A stretch of DNA of 64,000 bases from Prochlorococcus marinus str. MIT 9515 (GCF_000015665.1 NC_008817.1:744001-808000), one strand, 5' to 3'. Counted from the stretch's first letter, positions 20,271 to 28,903 are shown. Translations and numbers: made by a program. The notes: a model not told the origin generated them from the sequence alone.

Positions 20271-20879
20271 TTGAAAGAAAATTTGACTGTCTCAGAAAGT
20301 AAGAAGTTATTCCATGAACAATTCCCTTTCGTTATTCCGGGTTTATATAAAAGGATAGTTGATGAAATGCTTGTTGAACTAAATCTTTTAAATCACCAAA
20401 ATGAATTTATTCAAGATGAATTGTTTTGCGTTGGTCTTACGGAAACTTTCAAAGAATTGACAAAAGGGTATAAGCCAGAGTCTCATTTAGAACTTCTTTT
20501 TGAATCATTATGTAAGTCTTCAAATTTTATACCTTCAAAAATCAAAGAAATTTCTCTTAAAACTCTTGAACAATATAAGGATAAATCTTTAAAAGAAATT
20601 TCAATTTTATTAAAAGAAAAAAGTACTTCTAATTTATACTCATCGAGAATATTGAATATAGGTATTTATTTGATTATCGCTAATGCCACTGACTTTAAGG
20701 GTTTGAAGGATTCCGAGAAAAATAAAGCTATTACTGACAATATCAACAATTTAAATTTATCAGTTAATAAAGCAGAAAAAGATATTGGTATTTACAAAAG
20801 TAGTATTAAGAAAATGGAGCAAGCAAAAGAACTTCTTGAAGAAGCAAAAATTCAAAATAAGAAAAAAGAGAATAAATAA
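20271..20879 (+). CDS. thf1: Psb29/Thf1, photosystem II biogenesis protein
   Basis: Thf1 (Psb29) is a helical protein needed for thylakoid formation and photosystem II assembly or repair, and it is functionally tied to FtsH. Hallmarks are TVSESKKLFHEQFPFVIPGLYKRIVDEMLVELNLL, read in shorter pieces, followed by LFCVGLTETFKELTKGY. The C-terminus is a lysine-rich coiled coil. I chose the TTG at 20271 because family members begin just before TVxxSK. A second TTG at 20226 would add 15 residues and bring the start within 36 bases of the divergent clpP start. Confidence 0.9.
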   Translation: MKENLTVSESKKLFHEQFPFVIPGLYKRIVDEMLVELNLLNHQNEFIQDELFCVGLTETFKELTKGYKPESHLELLFESLCKSSNFIPSKIKEISLKTLEQYKDKSLKEISILLKEKSTSNLYSSRILNIGIYLIIANATDFKGLKDSEKNKAITDNINNLNLSVNKAEKDIGIYKSSIKKMEQAKELLEEAKIQNKKKENK

Positions 20880-20893
20880 TTCATAATTAAAAA

Positions 20894-21052
20894 TTATTTA
20901 TTAATTCTTCTCTTGTCTTTCCAGGAAATGTAAGAAATATAAATTACAGCAATGGTTATTAGAGTTAGTAAAGAAAAAGATCCAAAAAGAAGAAATTCAT
21001 TTAGATAGCCTTCATAGTTAAATGATGGGAAATCATATATCAATAGATCCAT
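20894..21052 (-). CDS. Small single-TM protein overlapping petN
   Basis: This 52-residue frame starts at an ATG inside the last codons of petN, in a different frame (20-base overlap), and ends in a lysine/arginine-rich tail. Residues about 19-42 form one hydrophobic helix ([20 protein letters not shown]), followed by WKDKRR, a normal positive-inside flank. The overlap suggests translational coupling to petN. The protein is not recognised. It could be a small accessory subunit of the cytochrome b6f complex, but that is inference from position only. Confidence 0.5.
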   Translation of the reverse strand: MDLLIYDFPSFNYEGYLNEFLLFGSFSLLTLITIAVIYISYISWKDKRRINK

Positions 21053-21134
21053 CACCATTTCTGCCCCAAACTACCATCGCAATTGAAAAAGTAAAAATTG
21101 CTGCCAAAGCAGCCCAACCTAATTGAAAAATCAT
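21033..21134 (-). CDS. petN: Cytochrome b6f complex subunit PetN (subunit VIII)
   Basis: PetN is the smallest subunit of the cytochrome b6f complex and is one transmembrane helix. The 33-residue product contains [20 protein letters not shown] followed by RNGDG, the diagnostic PetN C-terminal half. Two consecutive ATGs precede it (21137 and 21134); I chose the second, which gives the usual MIFQ start. It is divergent from and slightly overlaps the 5' end of the DUF2103-like gene. Confidence 0.93.
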   Translation of the reverse strand: MIFQLGWAALAAIFTFSIAMVVWGRNGDGSIDI

Positions 21135-21545
21135 CATAGTTTAGTCGTTAATCTAAATATAACAGAACTTACAAATTTTTTTAACTATAAAAATAATCTT
21201 CAAATAAAAATTTATTTCTCAGAATTACAATCTAGTAAATATGATATAAAAATATATATAAATACTTTGGGTAGAGTTGTTTTAAATCATAGTACTCATA
21301 TAGAAGGATTGATTCCAATTCTTAAAAAATTAGCATTAAACGAAAGAATTAAAATTATAACTCCAGCAATAATTTCAAGAGCAAAAGGAAAATCAGCAAA
21401 ATTAGTATTTAGAGTTTCTATAAAAACAATTAACGGTTATAAAGCTATTGCTAGAAAGGGAAAATCAGCACAAGAAGTTTTTATATCAACTGACTTAAGT
21501 AAAGATGAATTAAAAAAGCTTTTAGATGTATGTAATCATAGTTAA
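21123..21545 (+). CDS. DUF2103-like protein
   Basis: The C-terminal 90 residues match a conserved cyanobacterial family: [19 protein letters not shown], then [11 protein letters not shown], then [20 protein letters not shown]. The family has been called a predicted metal-binding protein, but its role is unknown. The 140-residue frame uses a TTG start that overlaps petN on the other strand. The first 45 residues are less conserved-looking, so the true start may lie downstream; no ATG is available. Confidence 0.7.
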   Translation: MKNHHSLVVNLNITELTNFFNYKNNLQIKIYFSELQSSKYDIKIYINTLGRVVLNHSTHIEGLIPILKKLALNERIKIITPAIISRAKGKSAKLVFRVSIKTINGYKAIARKGKSAQEVFISTDLSKDELKKLLDVCNHS

Positions 21546-21585
21546 TGTTAAAAATATGACTTTAACTTCTATATAGTTAAAAATA

Positions 21586-21792
21586 ATGAAATCTTTTTTT
21601 ATAACACTTCCGTATTTATTAATTTTATTTACATTTGCAAATAGTGCTTATTCATTATCTGAAAATCAAATAAAGGAAATATGTCAAAATAAGCCAAGAA
21701 GATTAACTTGTAGAAAAAATTTAAAATTTAAAAAATTAAATTTATTACAAGGATATCAAATTGAAATACCTGTAATACCTTTCAAAAAGTAA
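21586..21792 (+). CDS. Small secreted hypothetical protein
   Basis: This 68-residue protein has a typical signal peptide (MKSFFITLPYLLILFTF, cleavage likely after NSAYS), leaving a mature peptide of about 45 residues. The mature part has two cysteines (ICQNKPRRLTC) that could form a disulfide, and it is basic. No family is recognised. It stands alone between the DUF2103-like gene and a convergent small gene. Confidence 0.6.
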   Translation: MKSFFITLPYLLILFTFANSAYSLSENQIKEICQNKPRRLTCRKNLKFKKLNLLQGYQIEIPVIPFKK

Positions 21793-21799
21793 ATATTTT

Positions 21800-22069
21800 T
21801 TAAATTTCAAATTCTGACTCAAAAAGAGAAAAAGCTTTATTGTAATCGGCAATTAAATTTTCAGAATTTTCATTGAATCCAATTAATTCATAGTCTTTTT
21901 TTAGCTGGTCATAAGTATAAACAACTTCGTTAAAGGCGCTTATATATTCTTTTTGTATATCCTCATCGTCAATGTCATAAATTTTGGCCAAAACTAATTC
22001 CACATTTTTTTTCGATGAATATATTTCCTTCTCGAATTCTTTATTTAACTTTCTTCTTTTTTTAGGCAT
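21800..22069 (-). CDS. Small helical hypothetical protein
   Basis: This 89-residue protein has a basic start (MPKKRRKLNKEFEKE) and an otherwise acidic, helical body rich in Glu, Asp and Tyr. It has no membrane segment or cysteine motif. It is convergent with the preceding secreted protein, 7 bases apart. It is not recognised; it belongs to the accessory small-protein region. Confidence 0.55.
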   Translation of the reverse strand: MPKKRRKLNKEFEKEIYSSKKNVELVLAKIYDIDDEDIQKEYISAFNEVVYTYDQLKKDYELIGFNENSENLIADYNKAFSLFESEFEI

Positions 22070-22202
22070 TATAAATTTATTTTAAAATTATAGATTTACA
22101 ATAATCAAGATCATGGATAAATTAAATTAAAAATTAAAAAATAAAAATATAGTTTTCAAATCAAAATAAAAACAGTATATTCCAATTAAGCAATTTTATA
22201 AT

Positions 22203-22640
22203 ATGGAGAAAAAAGAACCAAGAAAGGCTCAAGATATAAAAAATCCAACCTTTGTGAATAAAAAATTAAAAGCTTCTAGCAATTCAAATAATAAAAAAGA
22301 TAAAATCTTACCTTGGTGGGTGGAATTATTGTTTGTTCAAATTGGATTGCCTGATAAATGGCTGATTAAAGTATTACAGTCAAAAAGAAAAAGTACAGAG
22401 TTAATTAAAAATGAAAAAAGATTAATAGTTACATTTTTATTAATCTTAGCTGGTCTCACTTATTTTTATCCAGTGGTTAAATATTCTAAAACCAAATTAG
22501 AATGCGAGAGGATTGCTAAAAATTATATTATTGAGAATAAGAATTTAATAAAAATAAAGCGACAACAATTGAGAATGTTATCTACTAATTTTTGCAATGG
22601 CGGTGATGAAATATATCAACTTGAAAATCTCAAAGATTGA
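22203..22640 (+). CDS. Hypothetical membrane-anchored protein
   Basis: This 145-residue protein has a lysine-rich first 35 residues, an amphipathic segment (LPWWVELLFVQIGLPDKWL), one clear transmembrane helix at about 79-97 (LIVTFLLILAGLTYFYPVV), and a C-terminal domain with two cysteines. It is not recognised. The layout suggests a cytoplasmic basic tail with the C-terminal domain across the membrane. Confidence 0.6.
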   Translation: MEKKEPRKAQDIKNPTFVNKKLKASSNSNNKKDKILPWWVELLFVQIGLPDKWLIKVLQSKRKSTELIKNEKRLIVTFLLILAGLTYFYPVVKYSKTKLECERIAKNYIIENKNLIKIKRQQLRMLSTNFCNGGDEIYQLENLKD

Positions 22641-22726
22641 TCTAATTATTTTTTTTCAATTATGATTTAATATAAACTAATATAAGTTTACAAAATAAAA
22701 TTTAATTTAAATTAAATACTTTTTCT

Positions 22727-22897
22727 ATGACAGACTTGAGCCAAAAAAAAGAAAATGTAAAAATGCATTTAAAAGATTTAAGACTAGATTTGAAAAAAAT
22801 GCATCTTGCTGTTACCGAAGAGTTATTATTACCAGAACCTAATGAAGTTAAGAATCTAATTTATAAGATGGATCAATTGTTAAAAGCAATCGAATAA
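22727..22897 (+). CDS. Small helical protein (56 aa), paralogue of 24171-24377
   Basis: This ATG-initiated frame encodes a helix-rich peptide with MHLKDLRLDLKKMHLAVTEE and LLPEPNEVKNLIYKMDQLL. The spacing HL-x2-LR-x2-L-x2-MH followed about 13 residues later by LLP and then by x-DxL matches the 67-residue protein encoded at 24171-24377 (HLRYIRQELREMHQ, then LLPDISEAKEIHAQLDAL). The paralogy is the main support for it being a gene. The function is unknown. Confidence 0.6.
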   Translation: MTDLSQKKENVKMHLKDLRLDLKKMHLAVTEELLLPEPNEVKNLIYKMDQLLKAIE

Positions 22898-22953
22898 GAT
22901 AGAAAATGATTTATCCTAATTAAAAATATAGTATCCAAAGACATTTAAATTAA

Positions 22954-23304
22954 ATGAAAAAATCTATTAACTTTATACCATTTTACTTAATTATGATATT
23001 TTTAACATCTTGCAAAATATCAGTTAATAATGAGGAATCATTTAGTAATTCAGAAGACCCGAAAAGTGAACAAATTAATTCAGCCAAAAGCAAAATGAAA
23101 TTAAGATATGCTTGTGGTGAAGACGGAATTTCTGAATTTATTAATGATGGGTGGATTATTGTTGAAGAATATTCAGAAGAAAAAATATGTACTTGGAAAT
23201 CGATTCCTGCCACTAAAAATTGCGATATGGAAAAAGATAAAGGTTGTAAAATAACAATACCAGATAAAATAGGTGAAGAAAAAATTTATTTATTAGAAAA
23301 ATAG
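22954..23304 (+). CDS. Small lipoprotein
   Basis: This 116-residue protein starts with a signal peptide ending in the lipobox LTSC, so the mature N-terminus is Cys20. The mature domain is acidic, has six more cysteines and ends ITIPDKIGEEKIYLLEK. This points to a compact disulfide-bonded extracytoplasmic domain. No family is recognised. Confidence 0.65.
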   Translation: MKKSINFIPFYLIMIFLTSCKISVNNEESFSNSEDPKSEQINSAKSKMKLRYACGEDGISEFINDGWIIVEEYSEEKICTWKSIPATKNCDMEKDKGCKITIPDKIGEEKIYLLEK

Positions 23305-23314
23305 TTAAACATAA

Positions 23315-23440
23315 ATGTCTAAAAATAAAGAATATTTGATTGAATTAATATTTAAGAAGTTAAATAGTAATTCTAGAAAAATAAATTTGCAAAAAAAGGA
23401 ATTTACCAAATTTATTAATTTCCTTATAAGTAATAATTAA
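23315..23440 (+). CDS. Very small hypothetical protein (41 aa)
   Basis: This 41-codon frame starts 10 bases after the lipoprotein stop on the same strand. The product is basic and helical (MSKNKEYLIELIFKKLNSNS at the start) with no membrane segment. The evidence is only the position and a clean ATG; A/T-rich sequence gives such frames by chance, so this is tentative. Confidence 0.35.
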   Translation: MSKNKEYLIELIFKKLNSNSRKINLQKKEFTKFINFLISNN

Positions 23441-23515
23441 TTGTAATATTTAACAATCAAAATTTGTTAAAGTATTCAAAACTTGAATAAAATTTAAATA
23501 CATATTAAAAAATAA

Positions 23516-23611
23516 ATGTACGATTTTTCCTTATTAACGATAATACTAGTAGGTATTTTTGTTTTAAGTTTATTCTTTTTATTTAAAGTTACCTCTAAAG
23601 CAAACGATTAA
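23516..23611 (+). CDS. Single-TM micro-protein (31 aa)
   Basis: This 31-residue frame is almost all one transmembrane helix (LLTIILVGIFVLSLFFLFKV), with an acidic N-terminus MYDFS and a basic, polar tail. The layout resembles small photosystem or cytochrome subunits, but it matches none of psaM, psbT, psbX, petG, petL or petM. It is a candidate membrane micro-protein. Confidence 0.45.
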   Translation: MYDFSLLTIILVGIFVLSLFFLFKVTSKAND

Positions 23612-23674
23612 AAAGATTTATTTAAAAATTTAATTTCTAAAAAAAGGACATCTTATTTAACAATAAAAATATAT

Positions 23675-23770
23675 TTATAAAAAATATATTGCTTTAGCCA
23701 CTCTTTTTTTTTCACCAAATTCATATACTTTACCTATATTGTTGTATCTTTTCTTATTATTATCAGTCAT
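23675..23770 (-). CDS. Micro-protein (31 aa)
   Basis: This 31-residue minus-strand frame begins MTDNNKKRYNNIGKVYEFGE and ends KRVAKAIYFL. It is basic and has a clear ATG. The opposite strand is not open here. I do not recognise it; support is composition only. Confidence 0.35.
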   Translation of the reverse strand: MTDNNKKRYNNIGKVYEFGEKKRVAKAIYFL

Positions 23771-23957
23771 GATATTAATACAAATTTATTTCATCTAAAA
23801 TTTTAATTAATAGGAAATTATAAATTATTCTAATATTTATACGTTATTTACAATTTTTTGTATTATAAAAGACAATAAAAATATTTTTCAAATAGGAGTA
23901 TCAAACAATACTAAAATAAACTTACTATATTTGTAATAATTATATTATTTAAGAATT

Positions 23958-24143
23958 ATGTCTTACGAAGCTGGCAGTAAAGAGTGTAGACATTTGATAG
24001 AAGCAAAAGAAAGTCTCTTATTAGCAATGGAGTCTTTAAGTAATATAAATTCAACGGATGTCTTACAAACACAAATTAAGGATATCTATAATGAATTAGA
24101 AGTCCTACATGACAAGCGCAAAAAAATAGAATATAGTCCCTAA
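23958..24143 (+). CDS. Small helical protein (61 aa)
   Basis: This 61-residue helix-rich protein has regular Leu/Glu heptads (AKESLLLAMESLSNI, then IYNELEVLHDKRKKIEYSP). It is of similar size and composition to the neighbours at 22727 and 24171 and may form a loose family or a partner of the 24171 protein, with which it converges. The function is unknown. Confidence 0.55.
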   Translation: MSYEAGSKECRHLIEAKESLLLAMESLSNINSTDVLQTQIKDIYNELEVLHDKRKKIEYSP

Positions 24144-24170
24144 TTATTTATTAATTTTTTGGTAACAAAC

Positions 24171-24377
24171 TTAGAAATTTTCAAATTCATTTTTTATCTT
24201 CTTTTTACGTTTATCTGATAATAATTCAAAAAGAGCATCTAATTGGGCATGAATTTCCTTTGCTTCACTGATATCGGGCAACAAATCATCCTTAATAAGC
24301 ATTTGATGCATCTCTCTTAGCTCTTGCCTTATGTATCTAAGGTGTGAACTTACTTCTTCTCTCTTTGATGCACTCAT
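24171..24377 (-). CDS. Small helical protein (68 aa), paralogue of 22727-22897
   Basis: This 68-residue protein has a HLRYIRQELREMHQMLIKDD helix and a LLPDISEAKEIHAQLDAL segment, ending in a lysine-rich tail. The match to the 56-residue protein at 22727 covers most of both. No catalytic or metal motif is evident. It is probably an all-helical protein-binding unit, by inference. Confidence 0.6.
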   Translation of the reverse strand: MSASKREEVSSHLRYIRQELREMHQMLIKDDLLPDISEAKEIHAQLDALFELLSDKRKKKIKNEFENF

Positions 24378-24513
24378 ATCAACTGATTAGCATCAACATT
24401 ATACAATATTGCGTTTGTCATATATCTTTAAAAATACTCTACATAACTATAAATCGATAAAAACTTAAATTATTAATTAAGTATTTATATTAGTGTGTTG
24501 TAAGATATTTGAT

Positions 24514-24690
24514 ATGAAGAAAAAAACATCCAAAAAGAATCTCAAAAAAAGAATCAAAAAAGATAAAAATGTATTAGGTCAAACAAAAAACTCAGCCAAA
24601 TTAATTTTATTTGTCTTTGGTATAGGACCTATTATTGGTATTATAGTTTTTTTATATAGTAAAGGATTTTTTAATTCCCCAAATATTTGA
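24514..24690 (+). CDS. Small basic membrane protein
   Basis: I chose the internal ATG at 24514 rather than the GTG at 24493, giving 58 residues that begin MKKKTSKKNLKKRIKKDK. The N-terminal 30 residues are very basic and are followed by one transmembrane helix (LILFVFGIGPIIGIIVFLY) and a short polar tail. It is unrecognised. Confidence 0.5.
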   Translation: MKKKTSKKNLKKRIKKDKNVLGQTKNSAKLILFVFGIGPIIGIIVFLYSKGFFNSPNI

Positions 24691-24734
24691 TTAGAAAATT
24701 AAATTATTAAAAAATGATTCTTAATAATTTAAAA

Positions 24735-24938
24735 TTATAAAAACTTTTTAAGTGAATATATTCTAAATTTAGCAACATTTCTGGCATTATCAGGATTAGA
24801 AATGGCAAATGGATGATCAGACAAAATTCCAATTACTTTATCCATCTTTTCTGTTAGATCTTTACAATTAACTTTTTGCCATTCATCGTCAAAAGATTTG
24901 GCAAAACTGTCTGCGTTATCATATGTTTTATCTTTCAT
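24735..24938 (-). CDS. Small hypothetical protein (67 aa)
   Basis: This 67-residue soluble protein is rich in Asp and Lys, begins MKDKTYDNADSFAKSFDDEW and ends NVAKFRIYSLKKFL. It has one cysteine and no membrane segment. The frame is clean with an ATG. It is not recognised. Confidence 0.5.
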   Translation of the reverse strand: MKDKTYDNADSFAKSFDDEWQKVNCKDLTEKMDKVIGILSDHPFAISNPDNARNVAKFRIYSLKKFL

Positions 24939-25163
24939 GAAATTGTAATTACAAGTTGAAAATTCTAAAAAAAATAAATTCTAATCAAATGGGTAATCAT
25001 AAAAATGAAAAATCTCTAAATAAGAAATTATTTAAAAATAATATAATGTAAAAATGTTTTACAAACTATTTTTATACATAATTAAGTTATAAATAACCAA
25101 TACAGGCCTATTTACGATTAGAATTGACAGAAGTGTTACAATAATGACAAATACTTTTTTGAT

Positions 25164-25529
25164 ATGGAAAATACAGTTAAACGGATAGGATATTTACCTA
25201 GGAAAAGAGTTCTCGAAATAATAGATCAAATATCTAAAAGTGAATCCATAAGTATGTCTAAGGTTGTTGGGATATTAGTAGAAGAAGCTTTAGATGCGAG
25301 AGGTATAGCAAATTTTGGTTATAGCAATTTGAGTAAGACAAAATCTTTAAATTCTGAAAGTTATGTAGATAATCAAACTATTAAAAATATTTCCGATTCA
25401 GAGGATGAATTTGTAGATGATAGTGGATATACTATTTCCTCTCACAAAAAGCTTGATAGATCAATATCAACAGCAGATATTGAACTTGCGAATAAGATTA
25501 ATATCTTAAAAGAATCGGGTTTGATTTAA
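25164..25529 (+). CDS. Possible ribbon-helix-helix-like protein
   Basis: This 121-residue protein has an N-terminal segment (KRIGYLPRKRVLEIIDQISK, then ISMSKVVGILVEEALDARGI) whose strand-helix-helix pattern resembles CopG/ribbon-helix-helix DNA-binding domains. The remaining 70 residues are acidic and low-complexity and end in a helix. The assignment rests on pattern only. If correct, it could regulate neighbouring accessory genes. Confidence 0.55.
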   Translation: MENTVKRIGYLPRKRVLEIIDQISKSESISMSKVVGILVEEALDARGIANFGYSNLSKTKSLNSESYVDNQTIKNISDSEDEFVDDSGYTISSHKKLDRSISTADIELANKINILKESGLI

Positions 25530-25667
25530 TAAAAAAGTTCATTATTTTTATTTTTTAATTTAATTAATGCACTATGTATAATCTCTGATTATTCTGTAAT
25601 CGATATTATATTATTTATGTATTCATTTTGATATCAACTCATTTATTAAAATGAAATTTCTTTATTA

Positions 25668-26984
25668 ATGAAAATGAAAGATATAAAATGTCCATCATGT
25701 GGTAAGACTTTCAGAATAGATCCAAGCAGCTTTGAAGAGATACTTCTTCAGATTAAAGACGAGGAATTTAACAGGCAAATAGAGGATAGGCTAAAGTTAG
25801 CTGAAGAAGATAAGAATAAAGGGATAGAAATTGCTAAACAAGAATTAAAAATAAAGCTAATGGAAGACAGGCAAAAAAAGGATTCAATAATTCAAGACTT
25901 AGAGTCTAAGCTCAATATCGCTGAAGAAAAGAAATTAAATGCATTAAATGAACTAAAAAATAAAGCATCGAATAAAATAAATTTACTCAATAATGAAGTG
26001 ATTAAATTAAAGGAAGATATTGAAAGGCAATCTATAATTAATGATTTATCTTCTAAGAATAAAGTAATTGAAGCTGTAAATAATTTAGAAAAAGAAAAAA
26101 ATACATTAATAAACTCAATTGAAAAAATGAAATTAGAGCAATCTATAAATGAGAAAGTAATTGAAGAAAAATTTAAAACTAAAATTAGTGAAAGAGATTT
26201 GGCTATTCAAGAACTAAGAGATATGAAATCTAAACTATCTACAAAGATGATTGGGGAAACATTAGAAATACATTGTGAAACCCAATTTAATTTAAATCGA
26301 GCTACGGCATTTCAAAACTCATATTTTGAAAAAGATAATGATGCCAGATTAGGAAGTAAAGGTGATTATATTTTTAGAGAGTTTGATGATAATAAGATTG
26401 AAATTGTTTCTATCATGTTTGAGATGAAGAATCAAAGTTCAGATGGTCTTAATAAAAGAAAAAATGAAGACTTCTTTAAAGAATTAGATAAAGATAGAAC
26501 TCAGAAATCATGTGAATATGCAGTATTGGTTTCCTTATTAGAACCGGAAAGTGAATTATATAATTCTGGTATAGTTGATGTTTCTTATAAATATCCAAAA
26601 ATGTTTGTTATTAGGCCTCAATTCTTTCTCCCAATAATTTCTCTTCTTAGGAATGCCTCTTTAGAAACATTAAAGTATAAAACTCAAATAGATTTAATGA
26701 AACGAGAGAATTATGACATAACAAATTTTGAAAGTACTCTTGACCAATTCAAAAATGCTGTAGGAAAAAATGTTTCATTAGCTCAAGCTAGATTTAATGA
26801 TGCAATTTCTGAAATAGATAAATCAATAAGTCACTTGCAAAAAACAAAAGAAGCTTTGCTTATTTCTAAAAAACATCTTTTATCTGCTGATAGTAAATCA
26901 CAAGATTTAACTGTTAAAAAATTAACTAAAGATAATCTTACTATGAAGAAGAAATTTAATGATTTAAGAATGAATGAAGATTGA
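25668..26984 (+). CDS. DUF2130 protein with N-terminal zinc-finger-like motif and coiled coil
   Basis: This 438-residue protein has three parts. The start carries CPSCGKTF, a CxxC half-finger. Residues about 30-195 form a long charged coiled coil. The C-terminal domain matches DUF2130: GETLEIHCETQFN, then ARLGSKGDYIFRE, ISIMFEMKNQ and CEYAVLVSLLE. The E...D...ExK spacing looks like a PD-(D/E)XK nuclease core; that is inference. The role is unknown. It stands just before the repair operon, separated by two small genes. Confidence 0.75.
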   Translation: MKMKDIKCPSCGKTFRIDPSSFEEILLQIKDEEFNRQIEDRLKLAEEDKNKGIEIAKQELKIKLMEDRQKKDSIIQDLESKLNIAEEKKLNALNELKNKASNKINLLNNEVIKLKEDIERQSIINDLSSKNKVIEAVNNLEKEKNTLINSIEKMKLEQSINEKVIEEKFKTKISERDLAIQELRDMKSKLSTKMIGETLEIHCETQFNLNRATAFQNSYFEKDNDARLGSKGDYIFREFDDNKIEIVSIMFEMKNQSSDGLNKRKNEDFFKELDKDRTQKSCEYAVLVSLLEPESELYNSGIVDVSYKYPKMFVIRPQFFLPIISLLRNASLETLKYKTQIDLMKRENYDITNFESTLDQFKNAVGKNVSLAQARFNDAISEIDKSISHLQKTKEALLISKKHLLSADSKSQDLTVKKLTKDNLTMKKKFNDLRMNED

Positions 26985-27088
26985 ATTTAAATCAATTCAA
27001 CTACAGAAAGTTGATAATGATTTCAAATTTAATAATTTATGAATTAATCAAGATATAATAATATTATTATTAATTTTTTAATAAAATA

Positions 27089-27376
27089 ATGGCTTCCAAT
27101 ATTCCGATATATAACATTGCTAAGGAACTTAATATTGATACTAATAGAATTATATTAGCTTGCAAATCAATAGGCATTAATGCAAAAGGAGCAACAAAGC
27201 GACTTAATCAAGAAGAGTTAGAAAAATTAAAAAATTACTTTGAAACAGGTAAAAACGTTTCTGAGGAAATAGTTGAAATTAACCAAAAACCTTCTTCAGT
27301 AAAACTCAAAACTCAGAAATTAAAAAGAAAAAGAAAAACAGAATATTTCCCAAATAGACTTATTGGTAAATCTTAA
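27089..27376 (+). CDS. Free-standing IF-2 N-terminal-like domain protein
   Basis: The first 50 residues (IYNIAKELNIDTNRIILACK, then GINAKGATKRLNQEELEKL) match the IF2_N domain normally found at the start of translation initiation factor IF-2. The remaining 45 residues are a very basic tail. No GTPase domain follows; the gene ends after 95 codons. It may bind RNA or ribosomes, by analogy. It is not a truncated infB, since the next gene is unrelated. Confidence 0.65.
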   Translation: MASNIPIYNIAKELNIDTNRIILACKSIGINAKGATKRLNQEELEKLKNYFETGKNVSEEIVEINQKPSSVKLKTQKLKRKRKTEYFPNRLIGKS

Positions 27377-27460
27377 ATAAAACAAATTATTTTCCTATTT
27401 GTCAGATGTAAACCCACAAACTAAATATTTAATAAATTATTATAAGTAAAAATACTTAAA

Positions 27461-27874
27461 ATGCAAATCACTGAGGCCTTAAAATCTCTTGAAAATTCTT
27501 GGTCAAGAGATATAGTTCTTTTAAAAATAAAAAATGGCGAAAATTCAGAAAAAATAGTTAATGATTTTTTTAATACTAAAAAGAAAGAGATTGAAATCTT
27601 ATCTAATTCTTTAACCCAAAAAGATAGAATCCTCTTAAGTGAAATAGAGAAATTATCATATATTGAATCAAAACTAATAAAAAAGATTAAACATTACAAC
27701 CCTAATAAAAGTTTATTATCAGTTGTTGAAAAAGATCCAACTAGTACTTTACATTACGAAGAAAATAAATCATTTAATTTAGGTTTTTTCATGATGAAAT
27801 GGAGTAATAAATTTGTTTTTATTTCTTTATTAGTAATATCAGCTATAGCCTTAACTAAACAGGCATGGGCATAA
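27461..27874 (+). CDS. Hypothetical C-tail-anchored protein
   Basis: This 137-residue protein is helical and charged for 115 residues, then ends in one transmembrane helix (FVFISLLVISAIALTKQAWA), the layout of a tail-anchored protein. The N-terminal part has LENSWSRDIVLLKIKNGENS. It lies 36 bases upstream of the repair operon on the same strand, but the proteins do not obviously belong together. Confidence 0.55.
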   Translation: MQITEALKSLENSWSRDIVLLKIKNGENSEKIVNDFFNTKKKEIEILSNSLTQKDRILLSEIEKLSYIESKLIKKIKHYNPNKSLLSVVEKDPTSTLHYEENKSFNLGFFMMKWSNKFVFISLLVISAIALTKQAWA

Positions 27875-27910
27875 TTGGCTAAATTAATCTCATGAAAATA
27901 TATTAAACTT

Positions 27911-28903
27911 TTGAGAGAAGATAGCTTTCATTTAATCAAATATACTAGCAGTGGTTTGTATTGCGAAGTTGCTGATTTATGGATTGATCCAAAAAAGCCG
28001 GTAAAACAAGCTATCATAACTCATGCTCATATGGATCATTTTACTTTTGGATGCGAAGAGTATATCTCAACTTTAGAAACAGCCATAATTTTAAAGGAGA
28101 GAATAGGAAAGGATATCAATATTAGAACTTATGAATATGAAAAAGAATTTAAGGTTAACGGTATTAAAATTTCTTTTCATCCTTCAGGACATATTCTTGG
28201 CTCAAGCCAAATAAAAATTAATATGGCTGATGAGATTTGGTTGATAACTAGTGATTTTAAACGCCAAAAAGACGATACTTGTAAAAAGTATGAAATAGTA
28301 AAGACTGATTTTTTAATAAGTGAATCAACTTTTGGGTTACCAATATTTAATTGGGATGAACCTCAAAATACCGCATTAGAAATAAAAAAATGGATACATA
28401 CATCTCATGAAACAACATATTTCTTATTTTGTTATTCTCTTGGGAAAGCACAAAGACTATTAAATGAAATTAGTAAATTAAATTTTACAAATAATATTTT
28501 CACACACAGCAGTATAGATAAGATGAACAAATGTTATAAAAATTTTGGAGTTGAAATCATAGAGACAAAGAAATTTGAAAATAATAAAAATATTGGTGAT
28601 CTTAAAGGAAGTTTAATATTACTTCCACCAGCATTGAATAGAAATTCTTTTCTGAAGAGATATAAAGACTTTCAAACTGGATTTGCAAGTGGTTGGATGT
28701 CAATTAGGGCACTTAGAAAAAGGTCTGGATATGATAAAGGTTTTCCAATCTCAGATCATGCTGATTGGAGTGGTATTTTAAAGACAATAGAAGAATCTAA
28801 AGCTAAAAATGTTTTTTTCCATCATGGAGATAGTGAAGTTTTAATTAAATATTTAAAAGAAAAAAAATCTATCAATGTTCTTGAATTTGAATATAAAAAA
28901 TGA
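27911..28903 (+). CDS. Ligase-associated MBL-fold DNA exonuclease
   Basis: This 330-residue metallo-beta-lactamase/beta-CASP nuclease is of the type found next to ATP-dependent ligases. Metal ligands are visible as HAHMDH (His38, His40, Asp42, His43), HPSGHILGSSQ and TSDFKR. The beta-CASP His is in SDHADWSG, and a final HHGD motif closes the site. It is the first gene of a four-gene operon: its stop overlaps the ligase start by four bases. The start is TTG. The predicted role is resection of DNA ends before ligation. Confidence 0.9.
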   Translation: MREDSFHLIKYTSSGLYCEVADLWIDPKKPVKQAIITHAHMDHFTFGCEEYISTLETAIILKERIGKDINIRTYEYEKEFKVNGIKISFHPSGHILGSSQIKINMADEIWLITSDFKRQKDDTCKKYEIVKTDFLISESTFGLPIFNWDEPQNTALEIKKWIHTSHETTYFLFCYSLGKAQRLLNEISKLNFTNNIFTHSSIDKMNKCYKNFGVEIIETKKFENNKNIGDLKGSLILLPPALNRNSFLKRYKDFQTGFASGWMSIRALRKRSGYDKGFPISDHADWSGILKTIEESKAKNVFFHHGDSEVLIKYLKEKKSINVLEFEYKK

